Shown: piece after piece, positions 7,642-16,331 of the stretch
Layout of the letters: every line of letters starts with the position of its first letter
How positions within the stretch are numbered: position 1 is the first letter of the stretch
NCBI RefSeq assembly: GCF_023476645.1
Contig: NZ_JAMCOJ010000008.1
Span: 1 to 64,000 of the forward strand
DNA from: Cellulophaga sp. 20_2_10
Lineage (GTDB): Bacteria > Bacteroidota > Bacteroidia > Flavobacteriales > Flavobacteriaceae
Length of the DNA stretch: 64,000 nt
Direction: 5' to 3'
Position numbers and translations under genes: made by a program
The notes under the pieces: model-generated
Told to the model about the DNA's origin: nothing
Seen by the model: only the letters and a program-made list of their open reading frames with translations
The model's database searches: none

Positions 7642-9192
7642 TTAAAAAGGAACGTCATTATCTCCTTCTGGCGGTAAACCGTCGTTCATAGAACTACCAA
7701 AAGCTTCATTAGCATCTGGAAGACCTTGAGTTAAAAATGGATTCTGTTCGTTTTCATTCATTTTAGATTGAAATTCAACTGGAGAATCAAAATCATCAAG
7801 GTTATCAAACTTACCTTGACTACCAATAAATTTAAGTCTGATACTTTCTAATCCACCATTCCTGTGTTTTGCAACAATAAATTCACCTTGTCCTTGCGTT
7901 GGTGAATGCTCATCATCATCCCATTCATCAATTTTATAGTATTCTGGTCTATAAATAAATGATACAATATCGGCATCTTGCTCAATTGCTCCAGATTCAC
8001 GTAAATCTGATAGTATTGGCCTTTTACTACCACCACGCGTTTCTACAGCCCTTGATAACTGAGAAAGTGCAATTACAGGAACATTAAGTTCTTTTGCTAA
8101 GGCTTTTAAGTTTCTAGAAATTGTAGAAATTTCTTGTTCCCTGTTTCCTCCTTTTTGAGTACCACCCGCAGTCATTAACTGCAAATAATCAATCATAATC
8201 ATTTTTATACCATGTTGAGATGCCAATCTTCGACATTTAGCTCTAAGGTCAAAAATAGAAAGTGATGGTGTATCATCTATAAATAACGGTGCAGATTCTA
8301 ATGTTTTTACTTTTACGTTTAATTGTTCCCACTCGTGTTTCTCTAATTTACCTGTACGTAATTTTTCTGATGACAAACCTGTTTCTGAAGAAATTAGTCT
8401 TGTAATTAACTGTACAGATGACATCTCCAGAGAGAAGAAAGCAACTGGCATATTAGATTGCACTGCCATGTTACGTGCCATAGATAATGTAAATGCCGTT
8501 TTACCCATACCTGGACGAGCAGCTACAATAATTAAATCACTCGGTTGCCAACCAGAAGTTAACTCATCTAATTTATGAAAACCAGACGGCACACCACTTA
8601 AACCTTCTTTACCAGATATTTCTTCTATCCTTTTCTTTGCTTGTATTACTAAGTTTTGTGCTGTTTCTGCAGAACGTTTTAAATTTCCTTGCGTAACATC
8701 ATACAACTTAGATTCTGCTGCATCTAACAAATCAAATACATCAGTAGCATCTTCATATGCCTCTTGTATAATTTCATTAGAAATTTTTATCAAACTCCTT
8801 TGTATAAATTTTTGAAGTATAATTCTTGCATGAAACTCAATATGCGCCGAAGAAGTTACTTTTTGGGTAAGTCTAATAAGGTAAAAATCTCCACCTACAA
8901 CTTCTAACTTTCCATCTTGCTTTAATTGTGTTGAAACGGTTAATAAATCTATTGGCTCTGAAGATTCAAATAACTTAAAAATTGCCTCGTAAATGTGTTT
9001 GTGTGCTTCTTTGTAAAAAACATCTGGATGTAAAATATCTATAACCTCATCTACACCTTTTTTATCTATCATCATTGCGCCGATGACAACCTCTTCTAAA
9101 TCAACAGCTTGCGGAGGTATTTTACCCCTCTCTAAACTAATAATTGTAGATTTATCTATCTTATGTCCTACTACTGGGCTTGGCTTATCCAT
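7642..9192 (-). CDS. dnaB: Replicative DNA helicase DnaB
   Basis: Hexameric 5'-3' helicase of the replication fork, 516 residues from ATG 9192; an upstream in-frame TTG at 9210 is less likely. The N-terminal domain (about residues 25-165, PPQAVDLEEVVIGAMMI) and linker precede the RecA-like domain with Walker A at residues 225-232 (ARPGMGKT, K231), Walker B (IKMIMIDYLQL), RGGSKRPIL and the arginine-finger segment AKHRNGG. The C-terminal tail is acidic and ends EGDNDVPF. No intein is present. The downstream gene is a partial copy of it, 12 bases away and probably cotranscribed. Confidence 0.97.
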   Translation of the reverse strand: MDKPSPVVGHKIDKSTIISLERGKIPPQAVDLEEVVIGAMMIDKKGVDEVIDILHPDVFYKEAHKHIYEAIFKLFESSEPIDLLTVSTQLKQDGKLEVVGGDFYLIRLTQKVTSSAHIEFHARIILQKFIQRSLIKISNEIIQEAYEDATDVFDLLDAAESKLYDVTQGNLKRSAETAQNLVIQAKKRIEEISGKEGLSGVPSGFHKLDELTSGWQPSDLIIVAARPGMGKTAFTLSMARNMAVQSNMPVAFFSLEMSSVQLITRLISSETGLSSEKLRTGKLEKHEWEQLNVKVKTLESAPLFIDDTPSLSIFDLRAKCRRLASQHGIKMIMIDYLQLMTAGGTQKGGNREQEISTISRNLKALAKELNVPVIALSQLSRAVETRGGSKRPILSDLRESGAIEQDADIVSFIYRPEYYKIDEWDDDEHSPTQGQGEFIVAKHRNGGLESIRLKFIGSQGKFDNLDDFDSPVEFQSKMNENEQNPFLTQGLPDANEAFGSSMNDGLPPEGDNDVPF

Positions 9193-9302
9193 ATCTGCTA
9201 AAGTATGCAATTAACGTTTAGTTAACTTAAAAAATGGGGGTCGTGATATTCACTATTGATTAACAATTGACCTGTTGATAAGTTACGAATTTGTGTTCAT
9301 AA

Positions 9303-9335
9303 CCAAAAAAAATCCAAAGACTTACGCTTTGGATT
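9303..9335 (-). terminator. Intrinsic terminator of accA
   Basis: On the minus strand AATCCAAAG (9335-9327) pairs with CTTTGGATT (9319-9311) across a 7-base loop, followed by a run of T residues (the A-run at 9303-9310 on the plus strand). It lies 26 bases beyond the accA stop codon. Confidence 0.85.
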
Positions 9336-9361
9336 TCTACTATTTTTACTAAAAATGCCTG

Positions 9362-10315
9362 TTAGCCGTTAAAGACTCCCATATTTGCATATTTATCCAT
9401 TCTAGTTTCTACCAATTCTTTTGGTGATAACTTTTTAAGCTCTTCAAAATGAGAAATAATTTTGTTTTTTACAATAGTAAAATTCTTTTCTCTGTTTGCA
9501 TGTGCTCCTCCTGCAGGTTCACGTACAATTTCATCAATAAGCTTTAATTTCTTCATGTCTGTTGCTGTAAGTTTTAATGCTTCAGCAGCTTGCTCTTTAT
9601 ATTCCCAACTTCTCCATAAAATTGAAGAACAAGATTCTGGAGATATTACAGAGTACCATGTGTTTTCTAACATTAATACTTTATCACCAACACCAATACC
9701 TAATGCACCACCAGAAGCTCCCTCGCCTATTATTACAACAATAATTGGCACTTTTAGTCGTGTCATTTCTAATATATTACGAGCAATAGCTTCTCCTTGT
9801 CCGCGTTCTTCTGCTTCTATACCTGGGTAAGCACCAGGAGTATCTATAAGACATACTACAGGAACATTAAATTTCTCTGCAGATTTCATTAAACGTAATG
9901 CTTTACGGTAACCCTCTGGGTTTGCCATTCCAAAATTACGATATTGTCTTGTTTTTGTATTGTATCCTTTTTGTTGACCAATAAACATAAAACTTTGGTC
10001 GCCTATTTTACCAAGGCCTCCAATCATTGCTTTATCATCTTTTACAGTACGGTCTCCGTGCAATTCTAAAAAAGTTTCTCCACAGATTGCATTAATGTAA
10101 TCTAATGTATAAGGTCTGTTAGGGTGTCTAGATAATTGTACCCTTTGCCAAGGTGTAAGATTTTTATATATATCTTTTCTAGTCTCTGTTAATTTTTTCT
10201 CTATCTGCTTGCAAGTTTCAGATACATCTACATCACTCTCCTTGCCAATAATCTGACACTTATCTAACTGCTCTTCTAGTTCTTTGATAGGGAGTTCAAA
10301 GTCTAAATATTCCAT
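9362..10315 (-). CDS. accA: Acetyl-CoA carboxylase carboxyltransferase subunit alpha
   Basis: Catalyses, with AccD, transfer of the carboxyl group from carboxybiotin to acetyl-CoA, the first committed step of fatty acid synthesis. Length (317) and start ([17 protein letters not shown]) are typical. The crotonase-like fold is recognisable by [45 protein letters not shown] and [18 protein letters not shown], with the two glycine-rich oxyanion regions. CAAAGATA at 10348-10355 is TATCTTTG on this strand, a likely -7 promoter element 33 bases upstream of the start. It is transcribed alone and has its own terminator. Confidence 0.97.
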   Translation of the reverse strand: MEYLDFELPIKELEEQLDKCQIIGKESDVDVSETCKQIEKKLTETRKDIYKNLTPWQRVQLSRHPNRPYTLDYINAICGETFLELHGDRTVKDDKAMIGGLGKIGDQSFMFIGQQKGYNTKTRQYRNFGMANPEGYRKALRLMKSAEKFNVPVVCLIDTPGAYPGIEAEERGQGEAIARNILEMTRLKVPIIVVIIGEGASGGALGIGVGDKVLMLENTWYSVISPESCSSILWRSWEYKEQAAEALKLTATDMKKLKLIDEIVREPAGGAHANREKNFTIVKNKIISHFEELKKLSPKELVETRMDKYANMGVFNG

Positions 10316-10436
10316 ATTTTCAAATAGGTTTGATTTATATCAATAAACAAAGATAGGATATTAAAGTAATTCACCTATTAGACTAGTATAAAAATCCTGA
10401 AAATATACAAAAAAAACAATTTCAACTCATGTAAAA

Positions 10437-12623
10437 CTATTCCGTAAATAAGAGCTCTCTATACTTAGTTAATGGCCATAACTCATTATCTATCAACTGT
10501 TCTAACTTATCACTATTGTATCTGATTTCTTCAAAATAAGGCTTAACACTATCACAGTATGCAAATGCTTTTTTAGTCAAATCTTTTAAGTTATTTGCGT
10601 CTCTACGTGCTTGCGTCATTTCATCTACTTTAGATTTTATAGCATTAACATACGTTGCAATTTCTTCTATTATTGTTAATTGCGCTGCAGCCATTGTTTT
10701 ATACGAATCTCCATAAATATCTTTTAGACCCATTACCGTTTTTAATAATTTATTTTGATAAGCCAAAGCTGCTGGCAGTATATGCCCGTAAACCAACTCG
10801 TTAAAAACTCTACCTTCTATTTGCAAGTGCATAATATAAGTTTCTAGTTCTATTTCTTGTCTAGCAGTAATCTCTACTTCGCTCATTACCTTCATAGACT
10901 TAAAAAGTTCTAAGCTATCTTTAGACGTTAATACCTGTAAAGCTTCTGGTGTCGTTTTATTATTACTTAGTTTGCGTTTTTTAGCTTCTTTCTCCCATTC
11001 CTTGCTATAACCATCACCATCAAACCTAATTCGTTTAGATGTTTTAATATACTCACGTAAAACATTAAAAACGGCCTCATCTTTCTTAAGACTTTTTTTA
11101 TCTATAAGCTCATCTACTTCTTTTTTAAATTCTATTAATTGTTTGGCAACTATAGTATTTAAAACAGTCATTGGCTTAGAGCAGTTTGCTTTAGAACCTA
11201 CTCCACGCATCTCAAACTTATTACCTGTAAAAGCAAAAGGAGATGTTCTATTCCTGTCTGTATTGTCTAATAGTATTTCTGGTATTTTACCAACTACATT
11301 TAATTTAAGTTCCGTTTTTTCTTCTGGTGATAATTTACCTTTAGAAACCCCCTCTAACTCATCTAAAACACTACTAAGTTGTGTTCCTATAAAAATTGAA
11401 AAAATTGCAGGCGGAGCTTCATTAGCCCCTAGCCTATGATCGTTACTCGCAGATGCTATTGATGATCTTAACAACTCCTCGTATGTATCTACTGCTTTTA
11501 TGGTATTAATAAAGAACGTTAAAAACTGAAGATTCTTCATTGGTGTAGATCCAGGACTTAATAAGTTGGTACCTGTATCTGTTGCTAACGACCAGTTATT
11601 ATGTTTTCCAGAGCCATTTACGTGTGCAAACGGTTTTTCATGGAACAATACCTTTAAATTATGCTTGTCTGCTATTTTATCCATAACATCCATTAATAAT
11701 AGGTTATGGTCTACAGCTAAGTTTGCCTCTTCAAAAACTGGAGCAAGCTCAAACTGATTAGGAGCAACCTCGTTATGTCTCGTTTTAACAGGTATCCCTA
11801 ATTTAATACACTCTATCTCTAGCTCTTTCATAAAGTTAAGTACTCTGGCCGGTATTACGCCAAAATAGTGATCGTCTAACTGTTGCCCTTTTGCAGCATG
11901 GTGCCCAACTAAAGTTCTACCAGTTAATAGTATATCTGGTCTAGAATATGCTAAAGACTTATCTATTAAAAAATATTCTTGTTCCCAGCCTAAAGTTGCA
12001 TTTACTTTGGTCACGTTTTTATCAAAATACTTGGCTACGGCTGTTGCAGCCTCATCTACCGCAGATAATGCACGTAAAAGTGGCGCTTTATTATCTAAAG
12101 CTTCTCCTGTGTATGATACAAATATGGTAGGTATACATAACGTTTTATCATATATAAAAGCTGCCGAAGTAGGGTCCCAAGCAGTGTAACCTCTTGCTTC
12201 AAATGTATTTCTTATTCCGCCACTAGGAAAACTAGATGCATCTGGCTCTTGCTGTACCAATTGGCCACCTCCAAATTTCTCTAATGCTCTACCATCAGAT
12301 AAAATATCAAAAAAGGCATCATGTTTTTCAGCCGTACTACCCGTTAGTGGCTGAAACCAATGTGTGTAATGCGTAGCTCCTAAAGATATTGCCCATGACT
12401 TTATACCTTCTGCTACTTGGTCTGCAATTTTTCTATCAATCTTAGCACCAGAAAAAATAGCAGATTTTACCGTAGCTAATGCATCTTTAGTTAAAAACTG
12501 CAACATTCGCTCTTCATTAAAAACTTGGTTACCAAACTTTTTAGATCTGATCCCTTTTTCATTTATAACAAAATTTGGTCTTGAAAGACTTTCTTTAACA
12601 GCATTGAACCTTACTAAAGACAT
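10437..12623 (-). CDS. glnN: Glutamine synthetase type III
   Basis: Makes glutamine from glutamate, ammonia and ATP in the cytosol. The 728-residue length and N-terminal region (FGNQVFNEERMLQFL, then HYTHWFQPLTGSTAEKHDAF) are diagnostic of the large GSIII class found in Bacteroidota and cyanobacteria. Catalytic segments include GWEQEYFLID, KTRHNEVAPNQFELAPVFE, HVNGSGKHNNWSL (ammonia/glutamate site) and NRTSPFAFTGNKFEMRG. It is divergent from a second glutamine synthetase of type II, so both probably answer to nitrogen state through the 204-base shared region. Confidence 0.96.
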   Translation of the reverse strand: MSLVRFNAVKESLSRPNFVINEKGIRSKKFGNQVFNEERMLQFLTKDALATVKSAIFSGAKIDRKIADQVAEGIKSWAISLGATHYTHWFQPLTGSTAEKHDAFFDILSDGRALEKFGGGQLVQQEPDASSFPSGGIRNTFEARGYTAWDPTSAAFIYDKTLCIPTIFVSYTGEALDNKAPLLRALSAVDEAATAVAKYFDKNVTKVNATLGWEQEYFLIDKSLAYSRPDILLTGRTLVGHHAAKGQQLDDHYFGVIPARVLNFMKELEIECIKLGIPVKTRHNEVAPNQFELAPVFEEANLAVDHNLLLMDVMDKIADKHNLKVLFHEKPFAHVNGSGKHNNWSLATDTGTNLLSPGSTPMKNLQFLTFFINTIKAVDTYEELLRSSIASASNDHRLGANEAPPAIFSIFIGTQLSSVLDELEGVSKGKLSPEEKTELKLNVVGKIPEILLDNTDRNRTSPFAFTGNKFEMRGVGSKANCSKPMTVLNTIVAKQLIEFKKEVDELIDKKSLKKDEAVFNVLREYIKTSKRIRFDGDGYSKEWEKEAKKRKLSNNKTTPEALQVLTSKDSLELFKSMKVMSEVEITARQEIELETYIMHLQIEGRVFNELVYGHILPAALAYQNKLLKTVMGLKDIYGDSYKTMAAAQLTIIEEIATYVNAIKSKVDEMTQARRDANNLKDLTKKAFAYCDSVKPYFEEIRYNSDKLEQLIDNELWPLTKYRELLFTE

Positions 12624-12652
12624 ATTTATAGTTTTAAAAGTGGTATGAATTG

Positions 12653-12660
12653 CAAAATTA
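12653..12660 (-). promoter_or_regulatory. Likely -7 element of glnN
   Basis: CAAAATTA on the plus strand reads TAATTTTG on the minus strand, matching TAnnTTTG, 30 bases upstream of the glnN start. No clear -33 element was found, so confidence is moderate. Confidence 0.45.
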
Positions 12661-12785
12661 GTAATTAAACTGATAAAAAATATAAAATTTTTAATTAACC
12701 CCTAAAAAAATAAGGGTATCACGAATTTCATCTAGTATTTTAGCAATTACCCCTATAAAAATTATGGAGATACAATGAAAAAAAT

Positions 12786-12793
12786 TACTTTTG
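12786..12793 (+). promoter_or_regulatory. Likely -7 element of the type II glutamine synthetase gene
   Basis: TACTTTTG matches TAnnTTTG and lies 35 bases upstream of the ATG at 12828. No good TTG lies at the expected distance upstream, which would suit a promoter that needs an activator; that is inference. Confidence 0.45.
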
Positions 12794-12827
12794 CCTCATC
12801 TTTAATGAAATTACAACAATCAACATT

Positions 12828-13844
12828 ATGAGCAAATCTAAATTAGAGTATATCTGGCTTGATGGATACAAGCCAACTCAAAACATGAGAAGTAAAACTA
12901 AAGTAGTAGAAGACTTTAGTGGAAAACTAGAAGATTGTGAAATCTGGTCTTTTGATGGTTCATCAACAAGACAAGCTTCTGGTGGAGCTTCTGACTGTTT
13001 ATTAAAACCTGTTGCTATATATCCAGATCCTGCACGTAAGGATGGTTTTTTAGTAATGACAGAGGTTTTAAATGCAGATGGTACACCTCACGAATCTAAC
13101 GGAAGAGCTACAATCGATGATAACGACAATGATTTCTGGTTCGGTTTTGAGCAAGAATACTTTATTATGGATACGCAAACACAATTGCCTTTAGGATTTC
13201 CTATTGGTGGCTACCCTGCTCCACAAGGTATGTACTACTGCTCTGTTGGTGGTAAACATACTCACGGTAGAGAATTAGTTGAAGAGCACGCAGATCTATG
13301 TATTGAAGCTGGTTTAAACTTTGAAGGTATTAACCAAGAAGTTGCAAGCGGACAGTGGGAATATCAATTATTTGCTAAAGGAGCTAAAAAAGCTGGTGAT
13401 GAGATCTGGGTATCTCGTTACTTATTAGATAGATTAACAGAACAATATGGTTACTATATAGAATACCACCCAAAACCATTAGGTAAAGATATGGACTGGA
13501 ATGGTTCTGGTATGCACGCTAACTTCTCTAACACTACTTTAAGAACTTGTGGTTCTCAAGAAGTTTACGAGAAAATATGCGAAGCATTTAGACCTGTAGT
13601 AAAAGAGCATATTGCCATTTACGGTGAGTTTAACGACCAACGTTTAACTGGTGAGCATGAAACTGCATCTATTCACGATTTCAGCTATGGTATTTCAGAT
13701 AGAGGCGCTTCTATTCGTATTCCAATTATTACAGTAGAAAAAGGCTGGAAAGGTTGGTTAGAAGACAGAAGACCTGCATCTAACGGAGATCCTTACAAAA
13801 TTGCTGGAAGAATTATTAAGACTGTAAAATCTGCAAAGATTTAA
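12828..13844 (+). CDS. Glutamine synthetase type II (eukaryote-like)
   Basis: 338-residue GSII enzyme, the class common in eukaryotes and some bacteria. The N-terminal beta-grasp part includes MSKSKLEYIWLDGYKPTQNMR and WSFDGSSTRQA; the catalytic part has FWFGFEQEYF, EGINQEVASGQWEYQ, DWNGSGMHANFS and a terminal GRIIKTVKSAKI. The region that is adenylylated in type I enzymes is absent, so control is presumably transcriptional. It is divergent from the type III gene. Having both enzymes is redundant in reaction but probably not in regulation. A strong terminator follows. Confidence 0.95.
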   Translation: MSKSKLEYIWLDGYKPTQNMRSKTKVVEDFSGKLEDCEIWSFDGSSTRQASGGASDCLLKPVAIYPDPARKDGFLVMTEVLNADGTPHESNGRATIDDNDNDFWFGFEQEYFIMDTQTQLPLGFPIGGYPAPQGMYYCSVGGKHTHGRELVEEHADLCIEAGLNFEGINQEVASGQWEYQLFAKGAKKAGDEIWVSRYLLDRLTEQYGYYIEYHPKPLGKDMDWNGSGMHANFSNTTLRTCGSQEVYEKICEAFRPVVKEHIAIYGEFNDQRLTGEHETASIHDFSYGISDRGASIRIPIITVEKGWKGWLEDRRPASNGDPYKIAGRIIKTVKSAKI

Positions 13845-13868
13845 GTTTATAATTAAATTGATATAAAA

Positions 13869-13898
13869 AACGCCTAAGATTTTATCTTAGGCGTTTTT
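13869..13898. terminator. Bidirectional terminator
   Basis: AACGCCTAAGAT at 13869-13880 and ATCTTAGGCGTT at 13884-13895 form a perfect 12-bp stem with a TTT loop. T residues follow on the plus strand and an A-run precedes it, so it can serve both the glutamine synthetase gene and the convergent exchanger gene. Confidence 0.92.
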
Positions 13899-13922
13899 GT
13901 TTTATATAAAGTTTGGTTTGTT

Positions 13923-14858
13923 TTAAATGGTAAAATAGATAAAGGCCGCATACCCTGCTAAAAGTATAATACCATCTCGCCAACCTAAACGTAATCCCTT
14001 AGGAATAAATACGAGCGGCAATATTATAAAAGCAAAGCCTAACATCCATAAAATATCATTACTAAGTAGCGTTTGGTCTACAACCTTAAGAGGTGTAATC
14101 ATTGCTGTAATACCCAAAACTGCAAAAATGTTAAAAATATTAGATCCTATTAAGTTTCCTAAAGATATTGCTTTCTCTTTTTTAATTACCGCTATTACAG
14201 ATGCTGCTAATTCTGGTATACTTGTACCTATAGAGACCACTGTTACCCCAATAACTCTTTCACTTACATTATAAAACCTAGCTAAACCAGTTGCTCCATT
14301 AACCAATAGCTCTGATCCTCCCCATAAACCTAAGCCTCCTAAAACTAAAAATAATATCATTTTAGAGACTGGTAAAGGTTCGTCATCTTCTGGCGACTCA
14401 TCTTCTACTGCCGTCTTCTGAAACTTTATTAAGTATACTATATATACAATTAACAAGGCAACCATTATAAGACCTTCGTAGAATTCTATAACACCATCAA
14501 AGTAGATAAATCCAAAAAAGATTAAAGATGCAACTATTAAAATAGGCCAGTCTGTTGTGTAAAAACTTTTACGTACATCTATAGAACCCAACATTACAAT
14601 TACACCTAAAACCAAACCTAAATTGGCAATATTAGAACCTACAACGTTACCCAAGGCTAAATCCGGAGAGCCATCTAAGGCAGCTTTAATACTCACAATT
14701 AATTCTGGTGCAGAGGTCGCAAAAGAAACAACCGTCATCCCAACTACAATTTTTGGTATTTGTAATCTTAAAGAAAGTGCTACAGACGATTTTAATAACC
14801 AGTTACCACCCATTATTAAAAAAACCAAACCAATAACTATGTACACTATATTTAACAT
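13923..14858 (-). CDS. Calcium/sodium antiporter (CaCA family, YrbG-like)
   Basis: 311-residue inner-membrane exchanger with about ten membrane segments. The two inverted alpha-repeats that bind cations are plain: GMTVVSFATSAPEL near residue 40 and GVTVVSIGTSIPEL near residue 205, each followed by a GNVVGSNIAN or GNLIGSNIFN helix. A hydrophilic acidic loop (VEDESPEDDEPLP) separates the two halves. Expected to move Ca2+ out in exchange for Na+ or H+. Transcribed alone, convergent with the type II glutamine synthetase gene. Confidence 0.93.
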   Translation of the reverse strand: MLNIVYIVIGLVFLIMGGNWLLKSSVALSLRLQIPKIVVGMTVVSFATSAPELIVSIKAALDGSPDLALGNVVGSNIANLGLVLGVIVMLGSIDVRKSFYTTDWPILIVASLIFFGFIYFDGVIEFYEGLIMVALLIVYIVYLIKFQKTAVEDESPEDDEPLPVSKMILFLVLGGLGLWGGSELLVNGATGLARFYNVSERVIGVTVVSIGTSIPELAASVIAVIKKEKAISLGNLIGSNIFNIFAVLGITAMITPLKVVDQTLLSNDILWMLGFAFIILPLVFIPKGLRLGWRDGIILLAGYAAFIYFTI

Positions 14859-15277
14859 CTACTATTTTTTTGAACAAATATAAGAATTAGAATGTGACAA
14901 TTATTTCTCGAAATTCAATATTTTTTTTTTATAAAATAAGAAGGCTTAAACTGAAATAAACTACAGCAACTTTTTATGAAACAAGCTAAAATGATGTTTT
15001 AAATAATGAAAAGCTCCTTGCTTATACATTTTACATCAAAAATGCCCCTACAATAATTACATATAATAACAATAATTATATTTTAACATTACAAATTAAA
15101 ACAATACTGAAGATTAATATAGAAATATTAAAATAAATAAGACTTAAACACTTTCAATAGTGTATTCAACTGCATTAATAATGATCTACTTATTTGGACG
15201 TGAACATTTTTTCTTATTATATTGATTTAACAATCGATTGTTTACAACTAATTATTAACCTTAAAAACCACACAACT
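14859..15277. other. AT-rich intergenic region, no gene seen
   Basis: About 420 bases with no convincing coding frame on either strand and no recognised RNA structure. The only short plus-strand frames are trivial. It precedes the 20-residue peptide gene at 15278 and may hold its promoter. Confidence 0.5.
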
Positions 15278-15340
15278 ATGATTATTCTATCAGAAATTTT
15301 ATTTAGCTACACTATTCTACTTGTTATACTGCTATTCTAA
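15278..15340 (+). CDS. Possible 20-residue hydrophobic peptide
   Basis: ATG 15278 opens a 20-codon frame encoding MIILSEILFSYTILLVILLF, almost wholly hydrophobic, followed 29 bases later by a strong terminator. The closeness of start codon, stop codon and terminator suggests a very small transcription unit, as in membrane microproteins or leader peptides. There is no regulated gene directly behind it, which argues against a leader. It may also be chance in AT-rich sequence. Confidence 0.35.
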   Translation: MIILSEILFSYTILLVILLF

Positions 15341-15368
15341 GAATAATTATATAGGCCTATATAAATGT

Positions 15369-15400
15369 AAAGGTTGCTATTAGCAACCTTTATTCTTTTT
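15369..15400 (+). terminator. Intrinsic terminator
   Basis: AAAGGTTGCT at 15369-15378, an ATT loop and AGCAACCTTT at 15382-15391 make a perfect 10-bp stem, followed by ATTCTTTTT. It would end transcripts covering the 20-residue peptide gene. Confidence 0.85.
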
Positions 15401-15410
15401 AGTAATATCA

Positions 15411-15418
15411 TATATTTG
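15411..15418 (+). promoter_or_regulatory. -7 promoter element of the 50-residue protein gene
   Basis: TATATTTG matches TAnnTTTG and sits 14 bases before the ATG at 15433, leaving a leader of only a few bases. It follows directly on a terminator, as expected for a new unit. Confidence 0.55.
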
Positions 15419-15432
15419 CAAAAATAACTTTT

Positions 15433-15585
15433 ATGAAGAAATCTATATTTATGTTTTTAGCAAAAATAAATAGAACTCTATTACCATCTTACAGCAAAAA
15501 ACAGCTAGACCTATCTAAAGCCACAAAGTTACAAATGGCTATTATTGGTTGGCGTTATTTTGTAACCACTAATGCAATAGACTAA
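15433..15585 (+). CDS. Conserved flavobacterial 50-residue protein
   Basis: A 50-residue basic protein, MKKSIFMFLAKINRTLLPSY then QLDLSKATKLQMAIIGWRYFVTTNAID. I recognise near-identical small proteins throughout Flavobacteriaceae, in databases sometimes labelled SsrA-binding protein, although it is far too short to be SmpB. There is no signal peptide; the first 20 residues are amphipathic. The function is unknown. Its stop codon overlaps the end of apt on the other strand by four bases. Confidence 0.8.
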   Translation: MKKSIFMFLAKINRTLLPSYSKKQLDLSKATKLQMAIIGWRYFVTTNAID

Positions 15586-16094
15586 TAATGTAGTAAAGAA
15601 GCAACTGTATACTGTGCAATTTTATCTTTACCATTTAAAAAGTCTAACTCTATTAAAAAATTACATTGCACTACCTCGCCTCCTAATTCTTCAATTAGCT
15701 CACAAACAGCTTTGGCTGTGCCACCAGTAGCCAACACATCATCATGTATTAATACTCTATCTCCCTTTTTAATAGCATCTGTGTGTATTTCTAAAGCATC
15801 TTCTCCATACTCCAAAGAGTAAGGTTTAGACAACACGCTAAAAGGTAATTTTCCTTTTTTGCGTACAGGCACAAAACCTGCATTTAATTTGGTTGCTAAA
15901 AGTGTAGCAAAGAAGAAACCACGACTCTCCATACCCACAACTTTGTCTATTTTTTGGTCTTTTACCAAATTTAAGAGCGCATTTGCTGTTTTCTCTAAAA
16001 TTTCTGCATTATTTAACAAAGGTGTAATGTCCTTAAAAACAATACCTTGCTTAGGAAAATCTTTTACATCTCTAATGTATTCTTTAAAATTCAT
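15582..16094 (-). CDS. apt: Adenine phosphoribosyltransferase
   Basis: Purine salvage enzyme: adenine + PRPP to AMP + PPi. Length (170) and sequence are typical: DFPKQGIVFKDITPLL at the N-terminus, the substrate segment VVGMESRGFFFA, and the PRPP-binding loop RVLIHDDVLATGGTAKA near residues 115-130. Cytosolic dimer. It is transcribed alone and diverges from the tRNA-Arg gene, sharing an 80-base intergenic region. Confidence 0.96.
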   Translation of the reverse strand: MNFKEYIRDVKDFPKQGIVFKDITPLLNNAEILEKTANALLNLVKDQKIDKVVGMESRGFFFATLLATKLNAGFVPVRKKGKLPFSVLSKPYSLEYGEDALEIHTDAIKKGDRVLIHDDVLATGGTAKAVCELIEELGGEVVQCNFLIELDFLNGKDKIAQYTVASLLHY

Positions 16095-16112
16095 ATATTT
16101 CTCTTCAGTAAT

Positions 16113-16143
16113 TTTGTTGTAAAAGTAAAAAGAAATATATTTG
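16113..16143 (+). promoter_or_regulatory. Promoter of tRNA-Arg
   Basis: TTTG at 16113-16116 (with another TTG at 16117-16119) and TATATTTG at 16136-16143 are separated by 16-19 bases, an excellent match to the Bacteroidota promoter. Transcription would start near 16150, about 24 bases before the tRNA. Confidence 0.75.
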
Positions 16144-16173
16144 CAGCCCTGTTAAAGGGAAACTAATTAAAAT

Positions 16174-16247
16174 GGCCTCGTGGCGCAACTGAATAGCGCA
16201 CTTGATTACGGCTCAAGAGGTTACTGGTTTGAATCCAGTCGAGGTCA
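16174..16247 (+). tRNA. tRNA-Arg (anticodon ACG)
   Basis: A full cloverleaf can be drawn: acceptor GGCCTCG/CGAGGTC with one G-T pair, D-arm GCGC/GCGC, anticodon stem CTTGA/TCAAG with loop TTACGGC, and T-arm ACTGG/CCAGT with loop TTTGAAT. Loop positions 34-36 read ACG, so it decodes CGU and, after A34-to-inosine editing, CGC/CGA. The 3' CCA is not encoded. A strong terminator follows. Confidence 0.97.
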
Positions 16248-16250
16248 CTA

Positions 16251-16290
16251 AAAGCTTGCAAAATCTATGATTTTGCAAGCTTTTTTCTTT
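16251..16290 (+). terminator. Intrinsic terminator of tRNA-Arg
   Basis: AAAGCTTGCAAAAT at 16251-16264 pairs with ATTTTGCAAGCTTT at 16270-16283 over a 5-base loop (14-bp perfect stem), then more T residues follow. It also lies in the right place to end minus-strand transcripts of the gene at 16332. Confidence 0.92.
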
Positions 16291-16331
16291 TTACAACAAT
16301 ATGAGTTATTACCTCTAGGGCTTACTAAAAA

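Noticed and set aside
6640-9192. The extra DnaB-like gene as the result of an intein or a frameshift splitting one dnaB
   Set aside because: dnaB itself is complete to its usual C-terminus; the second gene repeats the helicase domain instead of continuing it.
11143-12189. Plus-strand open frames inside the glutamine synthetase III gene
   Set aside because: They are antisense shadows with no family resemblance; the minus-strand frame is continuous and well conserved.
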